In this document: in pieces, positions 17,016 to 26,411 of the stretch
Layout: each line of letters opens with the position of its first letter
Numbering within the stretch: the stretch's first letter is position 1
From: Pseudomonadota bacterium
Lineage (GTDB): Bacteria; Pseudomonadota; Alphaproteobacteria; Sphingomonadales; Sphingomonadaceae
Reading direction: 5' to 3'
NCBI GenBank assembly: GCA_039818985.1
Contig: JBCBSU010000001.1
Location: 770,367-834,366 of the forward strand
Length of the DNA stretch: 64,000 bases
Made by a program: the position numbers and the translations under genes
Notes under the pieces: generated by a model
What the model was told of the DNA's origin: nothing
Seen by the model: the letters and a program-made list of their open reading frames with translations, nothing else
The model's database searches: none

Positions 17016-19025
17016 ATGAGCGATTCAGACACCGGCCATGTCACCGCCGGCACCCCTGACCGGGATGCCGAGACGGACAAGGATACGCCGCCCAGCGCCG
17101 CCGAACTGGAAGAGGCAGGGCAATCGGCGCTGTTTGGTGCGCCAGCATCTGAATCCGGCGTCGATGAGAAGAAGTCGCCAGCGCCTGACATACCCATTGA
17201 CGAATCGCGAACGGGACAACGACTTGTAAAAAAAGAGGAAAATGAGGGTGATGGTGACGGCAGCTGCGCCGCCGCAGGAGCCAGCACGCCTTATCGGGTG
17301 TTGGCGCGCAAATACCGGCCGCAGAGTTTTTCGGGGCTGATCGGCCAGTCGGCGATGGTCCAGACGCTCAGCAATGCGATCAAGCGTGACCGGCTGGCGC
17401 ATGCATTTCTGATGACCGGTGTGCGGGGTGTCGGCAAGACTTCGACGGCGCGGCTGATCGCCAAGTCGCTCAATTGCATCGGCCCGGACGGGAAGGGCGG
17501 CCCGACCATCGACCCTTGCGGGGTATGCGAACATTGTGTCGCCATTGCCGAGGGGCGGCATATCGATGTGATCGAGATGGACGCCGCCAGCCATACCGGC
17601 GTCGACGATGTACGCGAGATTATCGAGGCGGTGCGTTATGCCAGCGTCTCGGCGCGTTACAAGATTTACATTATCGACGAAGTGCACATGCTGTCGAAAA
17701 ACGCATTCAACGCGTTGCTCAAGACGCTTGAAGAGCCACCGGCACATGTCAAATTCCTGTTCGCTACTACCGAGGTGGACAAGGTCCCGATCACCGTGCT
17801 GTCAAGGTGCCAGCGCTTTGATTTAAAACGGATTCCAGCCGAAATGCTGGTCGAGCATTTTGCGTCCATCTGCACTGAAGAAGCGGTCGATGCCGACCAG
17901 GATGCCCTGGCGATGATTGCCCGTGCCGCGGATGGCTCGGTGCGTGACGGCCTGTCGGTGCTGGACCAGGCAATTGCCCATGCCGACATGGCGCTGGATG
18001 AGCAGGGCGGCGATGGCGACAGGCCGCACATCTCTGCCGTTGCTGTGCGTGCCATGCTCGGCCTGTCCGACCGCACTGTGGTGCGCGAACTGCTGGGTCA
18101 TGTGCTGCGCGGCGAGGATCAGGCGATGCTGACGCTGCTCGACCAGCAGCATGACCTGGGTGTCGAACCGCTGGCGCAGCTGCGCTCGCTAATGGACATG
18201 GTGCACGCCATCACTCTGGCGAAGATTGATGGATCATCGGCCGGTAGTAACGGGTTGAGCCGCGAAGAACAGGCGATGCTGAGCGATTTGGCCAGTCAGA
18301 TGAGCCATGGCACACTGCACCGGCTATGGCAGATGCTGCTCAAGGCGCATGGCGAGATCGCTGAAGCGCCTGATCCGCGTGAAGCGATGGATATGGCTAT
18401 GCTGCGGCTGGTCTATGCCGCCTCGCTGCCCGATCCGGGTGCCGTGGCGAAGGCAGTGGAGCAGGGCGGTGGCAGCGCCGAGCAGGCCGCGCCCGGCACC
18501 AGTGCCCCGGCCACAGGCCCGGCAGCCAGCGCCGCTCAGTCTGGCCAGATTCCGGTTGCCGAACCGACGTCATCCGAGCCAGAAGCACCTAATGAAGCTG
18601 CGGAATCGGCGATGCTGGATCTTGGCTTTGTCGATATAATTCAGGGACTTGATCGTCAGGGTGACCTGCGGCTGGCGCAGATATTGCACGATCAGCTGCG
18701 GCTGGTGCATTATGCGCCGGGTCGCATCTTCTATCAGCTGGCGCGCGAAGTCGGCCCGGCATTCGATGCCGAATTGCGCGATGCGTTGTTGCGTCTGACG
18801 GGGCAGCGCTGGCAGGTTGAAAAAGGTGAGGGCAATGCCCAACCGAGTATAAGGGAACAGGAACTGGCGGCAGCAGAGGCGCGCAAGGCGTCGATTTTGC
18901 AGACACCGCTGGTGCAGGCCGCGCTGGAGGCATTTCCCGATGCCGAGTTGAAGCAGAATGGCGAGGATAATAGCGGCGACAATAGCGGGTCAGGAGCCCG
19001 CCCGGACAGGAGTTTACGCGCGTGA
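17016..19025 (+). CDS. dnaX: DNA polymerase III subunit gamma/tau
   Basis: A 669-residue clamp-loader ATPase of the replisome. A ~90-residue acidic, low-complexity N-terminal extension comes first, then the AAA+ core starting YRVLARKYRPQSF, with Walker A GVRGVGKTSTA, the four-cysteine zinc knuckle (CxxCGVCEHC region), Walker B IIDEVHML and the sensor-1 region FATTEVDKVP. The C-terminal third is Ala/Pro-rich and then carries a tau-type domain. The ATG at 17016 is the likely start; the upstream frame overlaps the divergent gene. The stop overlaps the ybaB start (GTGA), as usual for this pair. Confidence 0.95.
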   Translation: MSDSDTGHVTAGTPDRDAETDKDTPPSAAELEEAGQSALFGAPASESGVDEKKSPAPDIPIDESRTGQRLVKKEENEGDGDGSCAAAGASTPYRVLARKYRPQSFSGLIGQSAMVQTLSNAIKRDRLAHAFLMTGVRGVGKTSTARLIAKSLNCIGPDGKGGPTIDPCGVCEHCVAIAEGRHIDVIEMDAASHTGVDDVREIIEAVRYASVSARYKIYIIDEVHMLSKNAFNALLKTLEEPPAHVKFLFATTEVDKVPITVLSRCQRFDLKRIPAEMLVEHFASICTEEAVDADQDALAMIARAADGSVRDGLSVLDQAIAHADMALDEQGGDGDRPHISAVAVRAMLGLSDRTVVRELLGHVLRGEDQAMLTLLDQQHDLGVEPLAQLRSLMDMVHAITLAKIDGSSAGSNGLSREEQAMLSDLASQMSHGTLHRLWQMLLKAHGEIAEAPDPREAMDMAMLRLVYAASLPDPGAVAKAVEQGGGSAEQAAPGTSAPATGPAASAAQSGQIPVAEPTSSEPEAPNEAAESAMLDLGFVDIIQGLDRQGDLRLAQILHDQLRLVHYAPGRIFYQLAREVGPAFDAELRDALLRLTGQRWQVEKGEGNAQPSIREQELAAAEARKASILQTPLVQAALEAFPDAELKQNGEDNSGDNSGSGARPDRSLRA

Positions 19026-19360
19026 AAAGCATGGAAGAAATGATGAAAGCGGCGCAGGAGGCGGCGCAGACGGTACAGGACCAGATGCAGGAGGCGCAGC
19101 AGCGGCTCGAATCGCTGGAGGTCGAAGGCGTTTCGGGTGGCGGCATGGTCAAGGTCAGGGCAACGGCCAAGGGCCGCATCCTCAGTGTTGCGATCGATGA
19201 CAGTCTGATCACCCCTGATGACAAGGCGATGCTGGAAGACCTGGTTGCTGCGGCGTTCAACGACGCACGGATGAAGGCGGACAAGGTGAGCGAGGAGGAA
19301 ATGTCCAAAATGTCTTCGACTCTGCCGCTGCCACCGGGCTTCAAAATGCCTTTCAGCTGA
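19022..19360 (+). CDS. YbaB/EbfC family nucleoid-associated protein
   Basis: A 112-residue DNA-binding protein, coupled to dnaX by a GTGA overlap. The N-terminal helical, Gln/Met-rich part (MEEMMKAAQEAAQ) and the following VSGGGMVKV beta segment are typical, as is the LPPGFKMPF tail. It binds DNA as a dimer and is nearly always next to dnaX-recR. AGGAG lies nine bases before the GTG; an ATG three codons later is an alternative start. recR is not in the window. Confidence 0.93.
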   Translation: MKSMEEMMKAAQEAAQTVQDQMQEAQQRLESLEVEGVSGGGMVKVRATAKGRILSVAIDDSLITPDDKAMLEDLVAAAFNDARMKADKVSEEEMSKMSSTLPLPPGFKMPFS

Positions 19361-19492
19361 TCCTGCGGGCATATTCCCCCCGTTTGGGCCTGTTTCGGGG
19401 GCCTAATGCGCCGGGCCATGGTTGAAGCGCAATCGGCCAATGCCAATATTGCAGAAGAACTTTTTTATTCATTTGGATTGCACAGAGACCCC

Positions 19493-21889
19493 ATGAACCA
19501 GACCTACCCACTTTTGCCCCTGCGCGACATTGTTGTCTTCCCGCAGATGATTGTGCCGCTGTTTGTCGGTCGCGACAAATCGGTCGCGGCGCTGGAACAG
19601 GCCATGGCCGCGAACAAGGAAATCTTCCTTGTCGCCCAGCTCGATCCGGCATGCGATGATCCCGACCAGAACGACCTTTATGATATGGGCGTGGTCGCCA
19701 CGGTGCTGCAGATGCTGAAGCTGCCCGATGGCACGGTGCGGGTGCTGGTCGAGGGTCAGCGTCGCGCCAGCCTGGAGGCGCTGCGCATGGAAGAAGGCGT
19801 CTGTCTTGCCGAGGTCAAGCCGCAGGATCAGGCCAGTGTAAGCGGCACCGAGGTCGCCGCGCTGATGCGCTCGGTTGTCGAGCAGTTCGAGAACTATGCC
19901 AAACTTAACAAGAAGATGCCTGCCGAGACCGCAGTGCAGCTATCGGAAATAGATGATGCCAGCGCACTGGGTGACGCAGTGGCGGCGCACCTCAACATCA
20001 AGGTGGCAGACAAGCAGTCGCTGCTGATGGAACTCGATCCGGTGAAGCGGCTTGAGCTGCTGTTCGGCTTTATGGAGGGTGAGCTCGGTGTGCTCCAGGT
20101 CGAGAAGAAAATCCGCGGTCGAGTCAAGCGCCAGATGGAGAAAACCCAGCGCGAATATTATCTGAACGAGCAGCTGAAGGCGATCCAGAGCGAACTGGGC
20201 GGCGGCGATGGTGAAGATGGCGACGAGCTTTCTGAGCTGGCGCAGAAAATCCGCGAGTTGAAGCTGTCCAAGGACGCCAAGGCCAAGGCCGAGGCCGAAC
20301 TGAAAAAACTGCGTTCCATGGCGCCGATGTCGGCCGAGGCGACGGTGGTGCGCAACTATCTCGATGTGTTGCTTGGCCTGCCCTGGGGCAAGAAGTCGCG
20401 GCTCAAAAAAGATATCAGCAAGGCGCAGGATATTCTCGATGCCGATCATTTCGCGCTCGAAAAGGTCAAGGAACGCATCATCGAATATCTGGCGGTGCAA
20501 AGCCGCACCAACAAGCTGAAAGGCCCGATATTGTGTCTCGTCGGCCCTCCTGGTGTCGGCAAGACTTCGCTCGGCAAGTCGATAGCCAAGGCGACGGGAC
20601 GAGAATTTGTGCGCCAGTCATTGGGCGGCGTGCGCGATGAAGCGGAAATTCGCGGCCATAGACGCACCTATATCGGCTCGATGCCGGGTAAGATCGTCAA
20701 TAACCTCAAAAAAGCAGGCACATCCAATCCGCTGTTCCTGCTCGACGAGATTGACAAGCTGGGACAGGATTTTCGCGGCGATCCGGCTTCGGCACTGCTT
20801 GAGGTTCTTGATCCCGAACAGAACGGCAAGTTTCAGGATCATTATCTCGAGATCGATATTGACCTTTCGGACATCATGTTCGTTACCACAGCCAATTCGC
20901 TCAACCTGCCACAGCCACTACTCGACCGCATGGAGATCATCCGGCTCGAAGGCTATACCGAGGACGAGAAGGTCGAGATCGCCAAACGTCACCTGCTTGC
21001 CAAGCAGATCGAGGCGCATGGCCTGAAAGAAGGCGAGTTTGCCCTTGAGGACGGCGCGCTGCGCGACCTGATCCGCTACTATACCCGCGAGGCCGGCGTG
21101 CGCACGCTTGAGCGGGAAATTGCGCGGCTGGCGCGCAAGTCACTGCGCCGGATTATCGAAGGCAAGGACGAACAGGTGATTATCACCTCGGACAATCTTG
21201 CCGACTTTGCAGGAGTGCGCAAATTCCGCCACGGCGTAGGCGAGGAAGAGCATCAGATCGGTGCCGTTACCGGGCTGGCCTGGACCGAGGTCGGTGGTGA
21301 ATTGCTGACGATTGAGTCGGTCACCGTTCCGGGTAAGGGACAGATCAAGACTACAGGCAAGCTGGGTGAGGTGATGCAGGAATCGGTTCAGGCCGCCTGG
21401 TCCTATGTCAAGGCGCGCTCGCCGTCCTATGGCATCAAACCGGATATCTTCAATCGCAAGGATGTACATATCCACCTTCCTGAAGGCGCAGTGCCAAAAG
21501 ATGGCCCGTCTGCCGGTGTCGGCATGGTGACCTCGATGGTTTCGACACTGACTGGCATTCCGGTACGCAAGGACGTTGCCATGACCGGCGAGGTAACGCT
21601 GCGCGGTCGGGTATTGCCGATTGGCGGACTCAAGGAAAAGCTGCTTGCGGCGTTGCGCGGTGGTATCACCACTGTGCTGATTCCCGAGGAAAATCAAAAG
21701 GATCTGGCTGATATTCCCGATAATATTACCGAAGGCTTGAAGATTATCCCGGTGTCGCATGTCGATGCGGTGCTTAGTGAGGCGCTGATCGAAACGCTTG
21801 AGGCGATCGACTGGACCGAGGCTGACGAGCTGGCGGCGCGGCCTGCGGGCTTTGCCGCCGACAATAGCGATCCGCAGTTGCCGCACTGA
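19493..21889 (+). CDS. lon: ATP-dependent Lon protease
   Basis: A 798-residue AAA+ serine protease degrading misfolded and regulatory proteins in the cytoplasm. It has the N-terminal substrate domain (YPLLPLRDIVVFP), a coiled-coil region, Walker A GPPGVGKT from residue 351, Walker B LFLLDEIDKLG, and the protease domain with S673 in PKDGPSAG and the lysine in GLKEKLLAALRGG. I chose the ATG at 19493, where homology to Lon begins; upstream frame to 19406 is not Lon-like. An HU gene follows, the usual lon-hup order. Confidence 0.97.
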   Translation: MNQTYPLLPLRDIVVFPQMIVPLFVGRDKSVAALEQAMAANKEIFLVAQLDPACDDPDQNDLYDMGVVATVLQMLKLPDGTVRVLVEGQRRASLEALRMEEGVCLAEVKPQDQASVSGTEVAALMRSVVEQFENYAKLNKKMPAETAVQLSEIDDASALGDAVAAHLNIKVADKQSLLMELDPVKRLELLFGFMEGELGVLQVEKKIRGRVKRQMEKTQREYYLNEQLKAIQSELGGGDGEDGDELSELAQKIRELKLSKDAKAKAEAELKKLRSMAPMSAEATVVRNYLDVLLGLPWGKKSRLKKDISKAQDILDADHFALEKVKERIIEYLAVQSRTNKLKGPILCLVGPPGVGKTSLGKSIAKATGREFVRQSLGGVRDEAEIRGHRRTYIGSMPGKIVNNLKKAGTSNPLFLLDEIDKLGQDFRGDPASALLEVLDPEQNGKFQDHYLEIDIDLSDIMFVTTANSLNLPQPLLDRMEIIRLEGYTEDEKVEIAKRHLLAKQIEAHGLKEGEFALEDGALRDLIRYYTREAGVRTLEREIARLARKSLRRIIEGKDEQVIITSDNLADFAGVRKFRHGVGEEEHQIGAVTGLAWTEVGGELLTIESVTVPGKGQIKTTGKLGEVMQESVQAAWSYVKARSPSYGIKPDIFNRKDVHIHLPEGAVPKDGPSAGVGMVTSMVSTLTGIPVRKDVAMTGEVTLRGRVLPIGGLKEKLLAALRGGITTVLIPEENQKDLADIPDNITEGLKIIPVSHVDAVLSEALIETLEAIDWTEADELAARPAGFAADNSDPQLPH

Positions 21890-21954
21890 TTGTAAAGAGT
21901 GTTATAGAATCGCAACAAAAAGGCAAAAACTGGCGGAAAAGCTGGCGATTCCCT

Positions 21955-21989
21955 TTGACAGACACAGCCAAAAGGTGGTTAGCAATCTC
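21955..21989 (+). promoter_or_regulatory. Possible sigma-70 promoter of the HU gene
   Basis: TTGACA at 21955-21960 is followed 17-18 bases later by TTAGCA-like sequence. It lies about 55-85 bases before the HU ATG. The -10 match is weak. Confidence 0.3.
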
Positions 21990-22041
21990 ATCTGATCCCG
22001 CGAATCAGGTGCAAAAATCATCAAGGGGGGATACCCGTAAC

Positions 22042-22317
22042 ATGAATAAAAATGATCTTATCGGCGCAGTCGCCGATCACAGTGGCCTCAGCAAAAACGA
22101 CGCCGGCAAGGCCGTCGAGGCCGTATTCGATTCCATCACCTCTACCCTGAGCTCGGGCGGTGAAGTCCGTCTCGTCGGTTTCGGCACCTTCTCCGTCACC
22201 GAGCGCAAGGCTTCGACAGGCCGCAATCCGCGCACCGGGGAGCCGATGCAGATCAAGGCTTCGACCCAGCCGAAGTTCAAGGCCGGCAAGGGCCTGAAAG
22301 ACGCCGTAAACAAGTAA
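22042..22317 (+). CDS. HU family DNA-binding protein
   Basis: A 91-residue histone-like protein. MNKNDLIGAVA starts the helical dimerisation part, VRLVGFGTFSV is the family signature, and the DNA-binding arm contains RNPRTGEPM. It bends DNA nonspecifically as a homo- or heterodimer. It lies directly downstream of lon, as in many proteobacteria (hupB position), and has its own likely promoter at 21955. Two hairpins follow it, the second an excellent terminator. Confidence 0.96.
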   Translation: MNKNDLIGAVADHSGLSKNDAGKAVEAVFDSITSTLSSGGEVRLVGFGTFSVTERKASTGRNPRTGEPMQIKASTQPKFKAGKGLKDAVNK

Positions 22318-22319
22318 TG

Positions 22320-22345
22320 ATATCGCCGCCCTGGCGCGGCGATAT
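22320..22345 (+). terminator. Hairpin after the HU gene
   Basis: ATATCGCCGC (22320-22329) pairs perfectly with GCGGCGATAT (22336-22345) across a 6-base loop. No U-run follows, so it may protect the mRNA 3' end or assist the terminator after it. Confidence 0.5.
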
Positions 22346-22363
22346 ATGGTTTCGCGGACATCC

Positions 22364-22400
22364 AAATGGAGCAGGGGCAACCCTGCTCCATTTTATTTTA
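22364..22400 (+). terminator. Rho-independent terminator of the HU gene
   Basis: AAATGGAGCAGGG and CCCTGCTCCATTT form a 13-bp stem around GCAA, followed by TATTTTA. Being palindromic it may also serve the convergent lipoprotein gene. Confidence 0.85.
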
Positions 22401-22418
22401 CCCTGTATCGTCATATTA

Positions 22419-23375
22419 TTATTGTGCCGGGCCGATCAGCGCGCGTGGACTTTCCATGCCCTTGATGACTGTCCATTCGACAATCTTGCGGCCATATTCG
22501 CTGCGATACCCGTTCTGGCTGTTATTGGCGAGCAGCTCACCGCTGGTAGTTAGCGTGAAGCTACCCGAAGGCTTGAGAATTGCCTTTTCCCCCATTCGCC
22601 GCGACATGCCCTTGTCGAGCGCCGAAAAGGCTGCGACGCTGCCTTTGCCGCCCAGTGCCGGGGCGATAATCTCATAGCGCCCCTCATCCTTTGGCAGGAT
22701 TTGAACGAACGGCATGGAGATAGCGGCATCGGGCAGTTGCGGGAAGCTGAAGCCACCGGAAATCTGTCCTTCAGCGCTATAGTCGACCATGAAGATATCA
22801 TTGCCCTGATAGGCGACGCTGTTCCACCCGGCATAGCCCTGCAGTTTTTCGGCGAGTTTCTCCATGCTCGCATCATCGCCCGGAATGGTACCGCCGAATA
22901 GCGCGTTGAGCATCGCGACACGCTCCTCATAACGCGCCTGCCGTGCCTGGTTTTCCAGGTCGACCCGCTCCTTGCGCTTCGCCAGCTCAGTCTCGGTACA
23001 CTCGCGATTTTCATAGCGGTAGAGCGGCTGATAGACGCCGTTTTCGTCATATTCGCCCCGCTCTGTCGCGACTTCAACAGCAATGCTGTCTCTTGCGAGC
23101 TCTACACCGCCATTATCTGCTTCGGGATTATCAATCTCCCCGGTCTTGCGGTTGATCCTGCGCCGGCAGACCTCATTTTCCGGGTTGAACTGGCGTGGCT
23201 TTGGCGGGCGCAATTCGCGGTCATCGGGCAGCACCAGCTGCATCTGTCCCTTATAGGCGAAGCGATAGCGACCATCCGGGTCTATCGCCAGATAGGCCTC
23301 AAATTCGCCGGGTATCAGAAAGCAACCTGCGAGCAGCAGACAGCCGAGCAATGTGGCGGCGATACGGATCAGCAT
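22419..23375 (-). CDS. Lipoprotein of unknown function (related to the upstream lipoprotein)
   Basis: A 318-residue protein with a lipoprotein signal (LLGCLLLAGC lipobox, C18). After the cysteine comes PGEF, then a beta segment LAIDPDGRYRFAYKG, a charged helical middle with CxE-rich stretches (RECTETELAKRKERV), and a C-terminal domain ending RALIG. The upstream gene at 23416-24234 has the same plan (C, PGTF, LMLDKSGRFEFAYQG, ... ETLIG), so the two are paralogues in tandem 40 bases apart. Neither is a family I can name. Confidence 0.75.
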   Translation of the reverse strand: MLIRIAATLLGCLLLAGCFLIPGEFEAYLAIDPDGRYRFAYKGQMQLVLPDDRELRPPKPRQFNPENEVCRRRINRKTGEIDNPEADNGGVELARDSIAVEVATERGEYDENGVYQPLYRYENRECTETELAKRKERVDLENQARQARYEERVAMLNALFGGTIPGDDASMEKLAEKLQGYAGWNSVAYQGNDIFMVDYSAEGQISGGFSFPQLPDAAISMPFVQILPKDEGRYEIIAPALGGKGSVAAFSALDKGMSRRMGEKAILKPSGSFTLTTSGELLANNSQNGYRSEYGRKIVEWTVIKGMESPRALIGPAQ

Positions 23376-23415
23376 AGACCTTGTCCTTCCGGTTGCAGTT
23401 GCCAGCGGCTGTGGT

Positions 23416-24234
23416 TCAGTCGAGCCCGATCAGCGTTTCGGGCGGCTGTGACGTACTGGGCGTGATCTCCCAGCGCAGTACCGACTCACCATCCTCCGTC
23501 ATCGGGCCTTCCTCGGTATTGTTGGTGAGAATGCTGCCATTGGTGCGCACGGTAAAGGTGCCATTGGGCAATGTCAGTTTGGGTGGGACATCAGGGCCGC
23601 CAGTTTCAGGTGATCCCATGCCTGCCAGCATGGCCAGCGAACCCATTCCCATTGCCCCCTGCTCGCCGGAGGCGAAGCCCGGTGCCTCGATCCGCACTTT
23701 GCCGTCCTTGCGCGCAATGACGGTGACAAAGGGATTGACCCCCTGCAGCTTCTCGATCAGCGGGAAAGTGAAGCCCTGATCGGCCATGCCGGTAATACGG
23801 AAATCGACATCGAACACACCATTTTCCTTGTGGCTGATGCTGTTCCAGCCTTTCTGGCGCGATACCCGCTCGATAAAGGTATCGATGGCTTCCGGGCTTG
23901 ACGGGTCGATCCCGCCCAGCATGGCCTTGAACATCTCTGCATCACGCGCATTTTCGGCGGCCTTGGCGGCGCGCTGTTCCTCGACTTCGGCTTCGGTACA
24001 GGGCCGTTCCTCGAAATTGTCATCCATGCATTCGCCCTCGAAATCCTCGGTCTCTGCAGCGGCCGCCATGTCGAGCAGATTGCTGAAACCGAGGATCGAG
24101 ATTTCTCCCTGATAGGCGAATTCGAAACGGCCACTTTTGTCAAGCATCAGCTCCGATGTGAAGGTGCCAGGGCTTATCATGCAGCCGGTGGCGAGCAGAG
24201 CTGCCATCAGTGCAGCTATCCAGCGTATTGTCAT
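23416..24234 (-). CDS. Lipoprotein of unknown function (first of a paralogous pair)
   Basis: A 272-residue protein with a signal ending LLATGC (C18). It shares with its neighbour the post-cysteine PG(T/E)F, the DKSGRFEFAY beta segment, an acidic helical middle (CTEAEVEEQ against CTETELAKR), the GWNS region and the LIG end. It is shorter in the middle. It is probably an envelope protein; the pairing suggests that the two form a complex or arose by local duplication. Confidence 0.75.
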   Translation of the reverse strand: MTIRWIAALMAALLATGCMISPGTFTSELMLDKSGRFEFAYQGEISILGFSNLLDMAAAAETEDFEGECMDDNFEERPCTEAEVEEQRAAKAAENARDAEMFKAMLGGIDPSSPEAIDTFIERVSRQKGWNSISHKENGVFDVDFRITGMADQGFTFPLIEKLQGVNPFVTVIARKDGKVRIEAPGFASGEQGAMGMGSLAMLAGMGSPETGGPDVPPKLTLPNGTFTVRTNGSILTNNTEEGPMTEDGESVLRWEITPSTSQPPETLIGLD

Positions 24235-24267
24235 TTGTTTCTCCCCTCTCTTGGCCGCAAACGGCGT

Positions 24268-25041
24268 TCAACTGGTTTCGCGAGCGCTCAGGACATAAAG
24301 CGCCACTGCAGCGGCATTGGACACATTCAGGCTCTCCATCGCCGTATCGATTGGCAGATAGGCCGCTATATCACAATGCGCCATGACATTGGGACGAAGA
24401 CCTTCGCCCTCGGCGCCGAGCACCAACGCCACCGGACCAGTGCCCACGGCATCGGCATAGACCTTGTCGCCATCGCCGGTCAGCGCGACGCGCCAGTAAC
24501 CGGCATCGGCCATCTCCTCCAGCGCCCGCGACAGATTGACGACGCGGATCCAGGGCAGCCGGTCGAGCGCGCCAGATGCGGCCTTGGCGATGACTCCGGA
24601 TTCGGGGGGCGCATGGCGGTCCTGGGTGATGATGGCTCCGGCACCAAAGGCCAGCGCCGAGCGGAAAATTGCACCGATATTGCGCGGGTCAGTCACCTGA
24701 TCGAGCACCACCAGAGGCTTGCCAGCGGCGCGGTCGAGACATTCGGGCAGGCCGATATCCTCCAGCGGCGCAACCTCGGCAACGACGCCCTGATGCGGTG
24801 CATCGGGCGGTACCAGCAGTGCCAGGTCGCTGGCCTCGCAATATTGCACCGGCATAGCCTCGGGAATATCGAACTGCGCCAGCGCCGCACGGGTGCCGAG
24901 CAGCTTGCGCACATCGCGGTCGGCATTGGCCAGTGCCGCCTCCACCGCATGATGCCCCCAAAAGCGCGGCGCAATCGCCGATCCGCCACGCCCGCGCTGG
25001 CGCGATGCCTTTTTTTGCCGTGCCTGTCTTCCCCGTTTCAT
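24268..25041 (-). CDS. rlmB: 23S rRNA (guanosine-2'-O-)-methyltransferase RlmB (SpoU family)
   Basis: A 257-residue SPOUT-class methyltransferase. After a basic N-terminal tail (RGRQARQKKASRQRGR) comes the substrate-binding FWGHHAVEAAL domain, then the knotted catalytic part with VLDQVTDPRNIGAIFRSA (motif 1), VLGAEGEGLRP (motif 2) and IPM-type LPIDTAMESLNVSNAAAV (motif 3). It methylates a guanosine of 23S rRNA (2251 in E. coli). I chose the ATG before KRGRQ. The position just beside tRNA-Tyr on the opposite strand is common in alphaproteobacteria by recollection. Confidence 0.93.
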   Translation of the reverse strand: MKRGRQARQKKASRQRGRGGSAIAPRFWGHHAVEAALANADRDVRKLLGTRAALAQFDIPEAMPVQYCEASDLALLVPPDAPHQGVVAEVAPLEDIGLPECLDRAAGKPLVVLDQVTDPRNIGAIFRSALAFGAGAIITQDRHAPPESGVIAKAASGALDRLPWIRVVNLSRALEEMADAGYWRVALTGDGDKVYADAVGTGPVALVLGAEGEGLRPNVMAHCDIAAYLPIDTAMESLNVSNAAAVALYVLSARETS

Positions 25042-25192
25042 GGCGCTTGCTGTGGCATATTCATGCCGCCATGCCAATCATGATCGGCCAGCGCGGCAAA
25101 ACAGTGTTTCCCGGCATTGACACAGCCCGCGCTTTTCGCCATTGAGCCGCCCTTGCCTGAGCGATCCCGGCACTGCGGGAGTCGCCCCTGAT

Positions 25193-25278
25193 GGACAGGT
25201 GGCCGAGTGGTTAAAGGCAGCAGACTGTAAATCTGCCCGCGTGAGCGTACGCTGGTTCGAATCCAGCCCTGTCCACCA
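25193..25278 (+). tRNA. tRNA-Tyr (anticodon GTA)
   Basis: An 86-nt class II tRNA: acceptor GGACAGG/CCTGTCC, anticodon stem GCAGA/TCTGC around CTGTAAA (GTA), long variable arm, GTTCGAATC T loop and encoded CCA. Confidence 0.97.
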
Positions 25279-25391
25279 TCATTCACCAAAGCTTCGGCTG
25301 GCAGGCCAGTCAGGATTTGTCTGGTTCTTACAATTTTTGTCTCTCGCAACCGTTATCTTGCTCCTTGAGGAGCAAATCGGGAGAGGGCAGA

Positions 25392-26411
25392 GTGAAATAC
25401 CGTCATATCATAGCCGCGCTGGCACTGACGTCAGTGGTTGCACCAACTGCAGTCGAGGCAAAGATCAAATCGTCCGACGTGCGAAAGGCCTATCTGAAAG
25501 GCAAGAAGAAGAGCCATTATGGGCGCTCGGACATAAACAGCGATATCCGCTGCATGATTCTCTACACCGTCTGGGCGGGGATGAATTCAGGCAGCTATGA
25601 CATCAACCTTGCCTATGCCCATGGCGAGCTGGGTTATGGCTATACCCAATATCAGTTCCACCATTATGGCAACAAGTTCGTCACCGAATATGCCAATGGC
25701 GATGCATGGCGTGGTATCTTCATGTCGGTCTCGCAGGATTTTGCCAGTCGCGATATGGCCAAAGACAAGGAAGTCAAGAACATGGTCGAGGAAATCGGGC
25801 GATGTGCCGTGCCGCATGGCAAGGTGGAGATGCATCCGGAAGGACTGGTGCGCGCCGAGCATTTCCTCAATGCCATCACCAACCAGCCTTATGAGCAGAG
25901 CTATCCCGTCTGGGCCAGGGACCGGAAAGCCTGGGACAGCTATGCTACGGCCATGATGAACGGGCAGTTTGTGCGTGCGGTGGATATCGCATCGCGTTCG
26001 CTCGATAGCGGTGACACCTCCACCTTTGACGATCAGGAATATATGGTGGCCATCGATGCGGCTGTGACAACAGGCAAGGCCGATCAGATACCGCAGCAGC
26101 AATTTGTCCGGGCGGCGGGTCGCGTACCGGCGCGCTATGCCGGTTATGCCGGGCAGAATGCGGCTGATTACCGGCCCCAGATGGAGCTTGTCAAAGCCTC
26201 GGCAACATCGGGGCTGATGTCGAGCTCGTCTGCCGCCAGCAATCAGGCGCGGAGCAGTGCCGAGCGAAACGCGCGTGACCGCTGCACAAATGCCGGGGGC
26301 AAGGTGCTGCGGGTCAACAGTGTACCGACCAACTCGTTTAAAGCGACGGACACCACCTGGCGTGCAACCTATGAGGCTACGGCGCAGTGCCAGTTCCCGC
26401 CAAAGCGCTGA
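25392..26411 (+). CDS. Exported protein of unknown function
   Basis: A 339-residue protein starting at a GTG with GAGAGGG four bases upstream. The signal peptide is KYRHIIAALALTSVVAPTAVEA. The mature part contains paired cysteines and conserved-looking aromatic stretches (GYGYTQYQFHHYGNKF), and a serine-rich linker (SGLMSSSSAAS) before a small C-terminal domain ending in a TWRATYEATAQC segment. I cannot name it. It is convergent with the Anbu gene, with stop codons abutting (26411/26412). Confidence 0.7.
   Translation: MKYRHIIAALALTSVVAPTAVEAKIKSSDVRKAYLKGKKKSHYGRSDINSDIRCMILYTVWAGMNSGSYDINLAYAHGELGYGYTQYQFHHYGNKFVTEYANGDAWRGIFMSVSQDFASRDMAKDKEVKNMVEEIGRCAVPHGKVEMHPEGLVRAEHFLNAITNQPYEQSYPVWARDRKAWDSYATAMMNGQFVRAVDIASRSLDSGDTSTFDDQEYMVAIDAAVTTGKADQIPQQQFVRAAGRVPARYAGYAGQNAADYRPQMELVKASATSGLMSSSSAASNQARSSAERNARDRCTNAGGKVLRVNSVPTNSFKATDTTWRATYEATAQCQFPPKR

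Noticed and set aside
17228-17235. A7 run in the dnaX leader region as a programmed frameshift site
   Set aside because: A slippery heptamer is in phase, but it is about 70 codons from the start, before the ATPase core; a shift would destroy the protein rather than give the gamma form.
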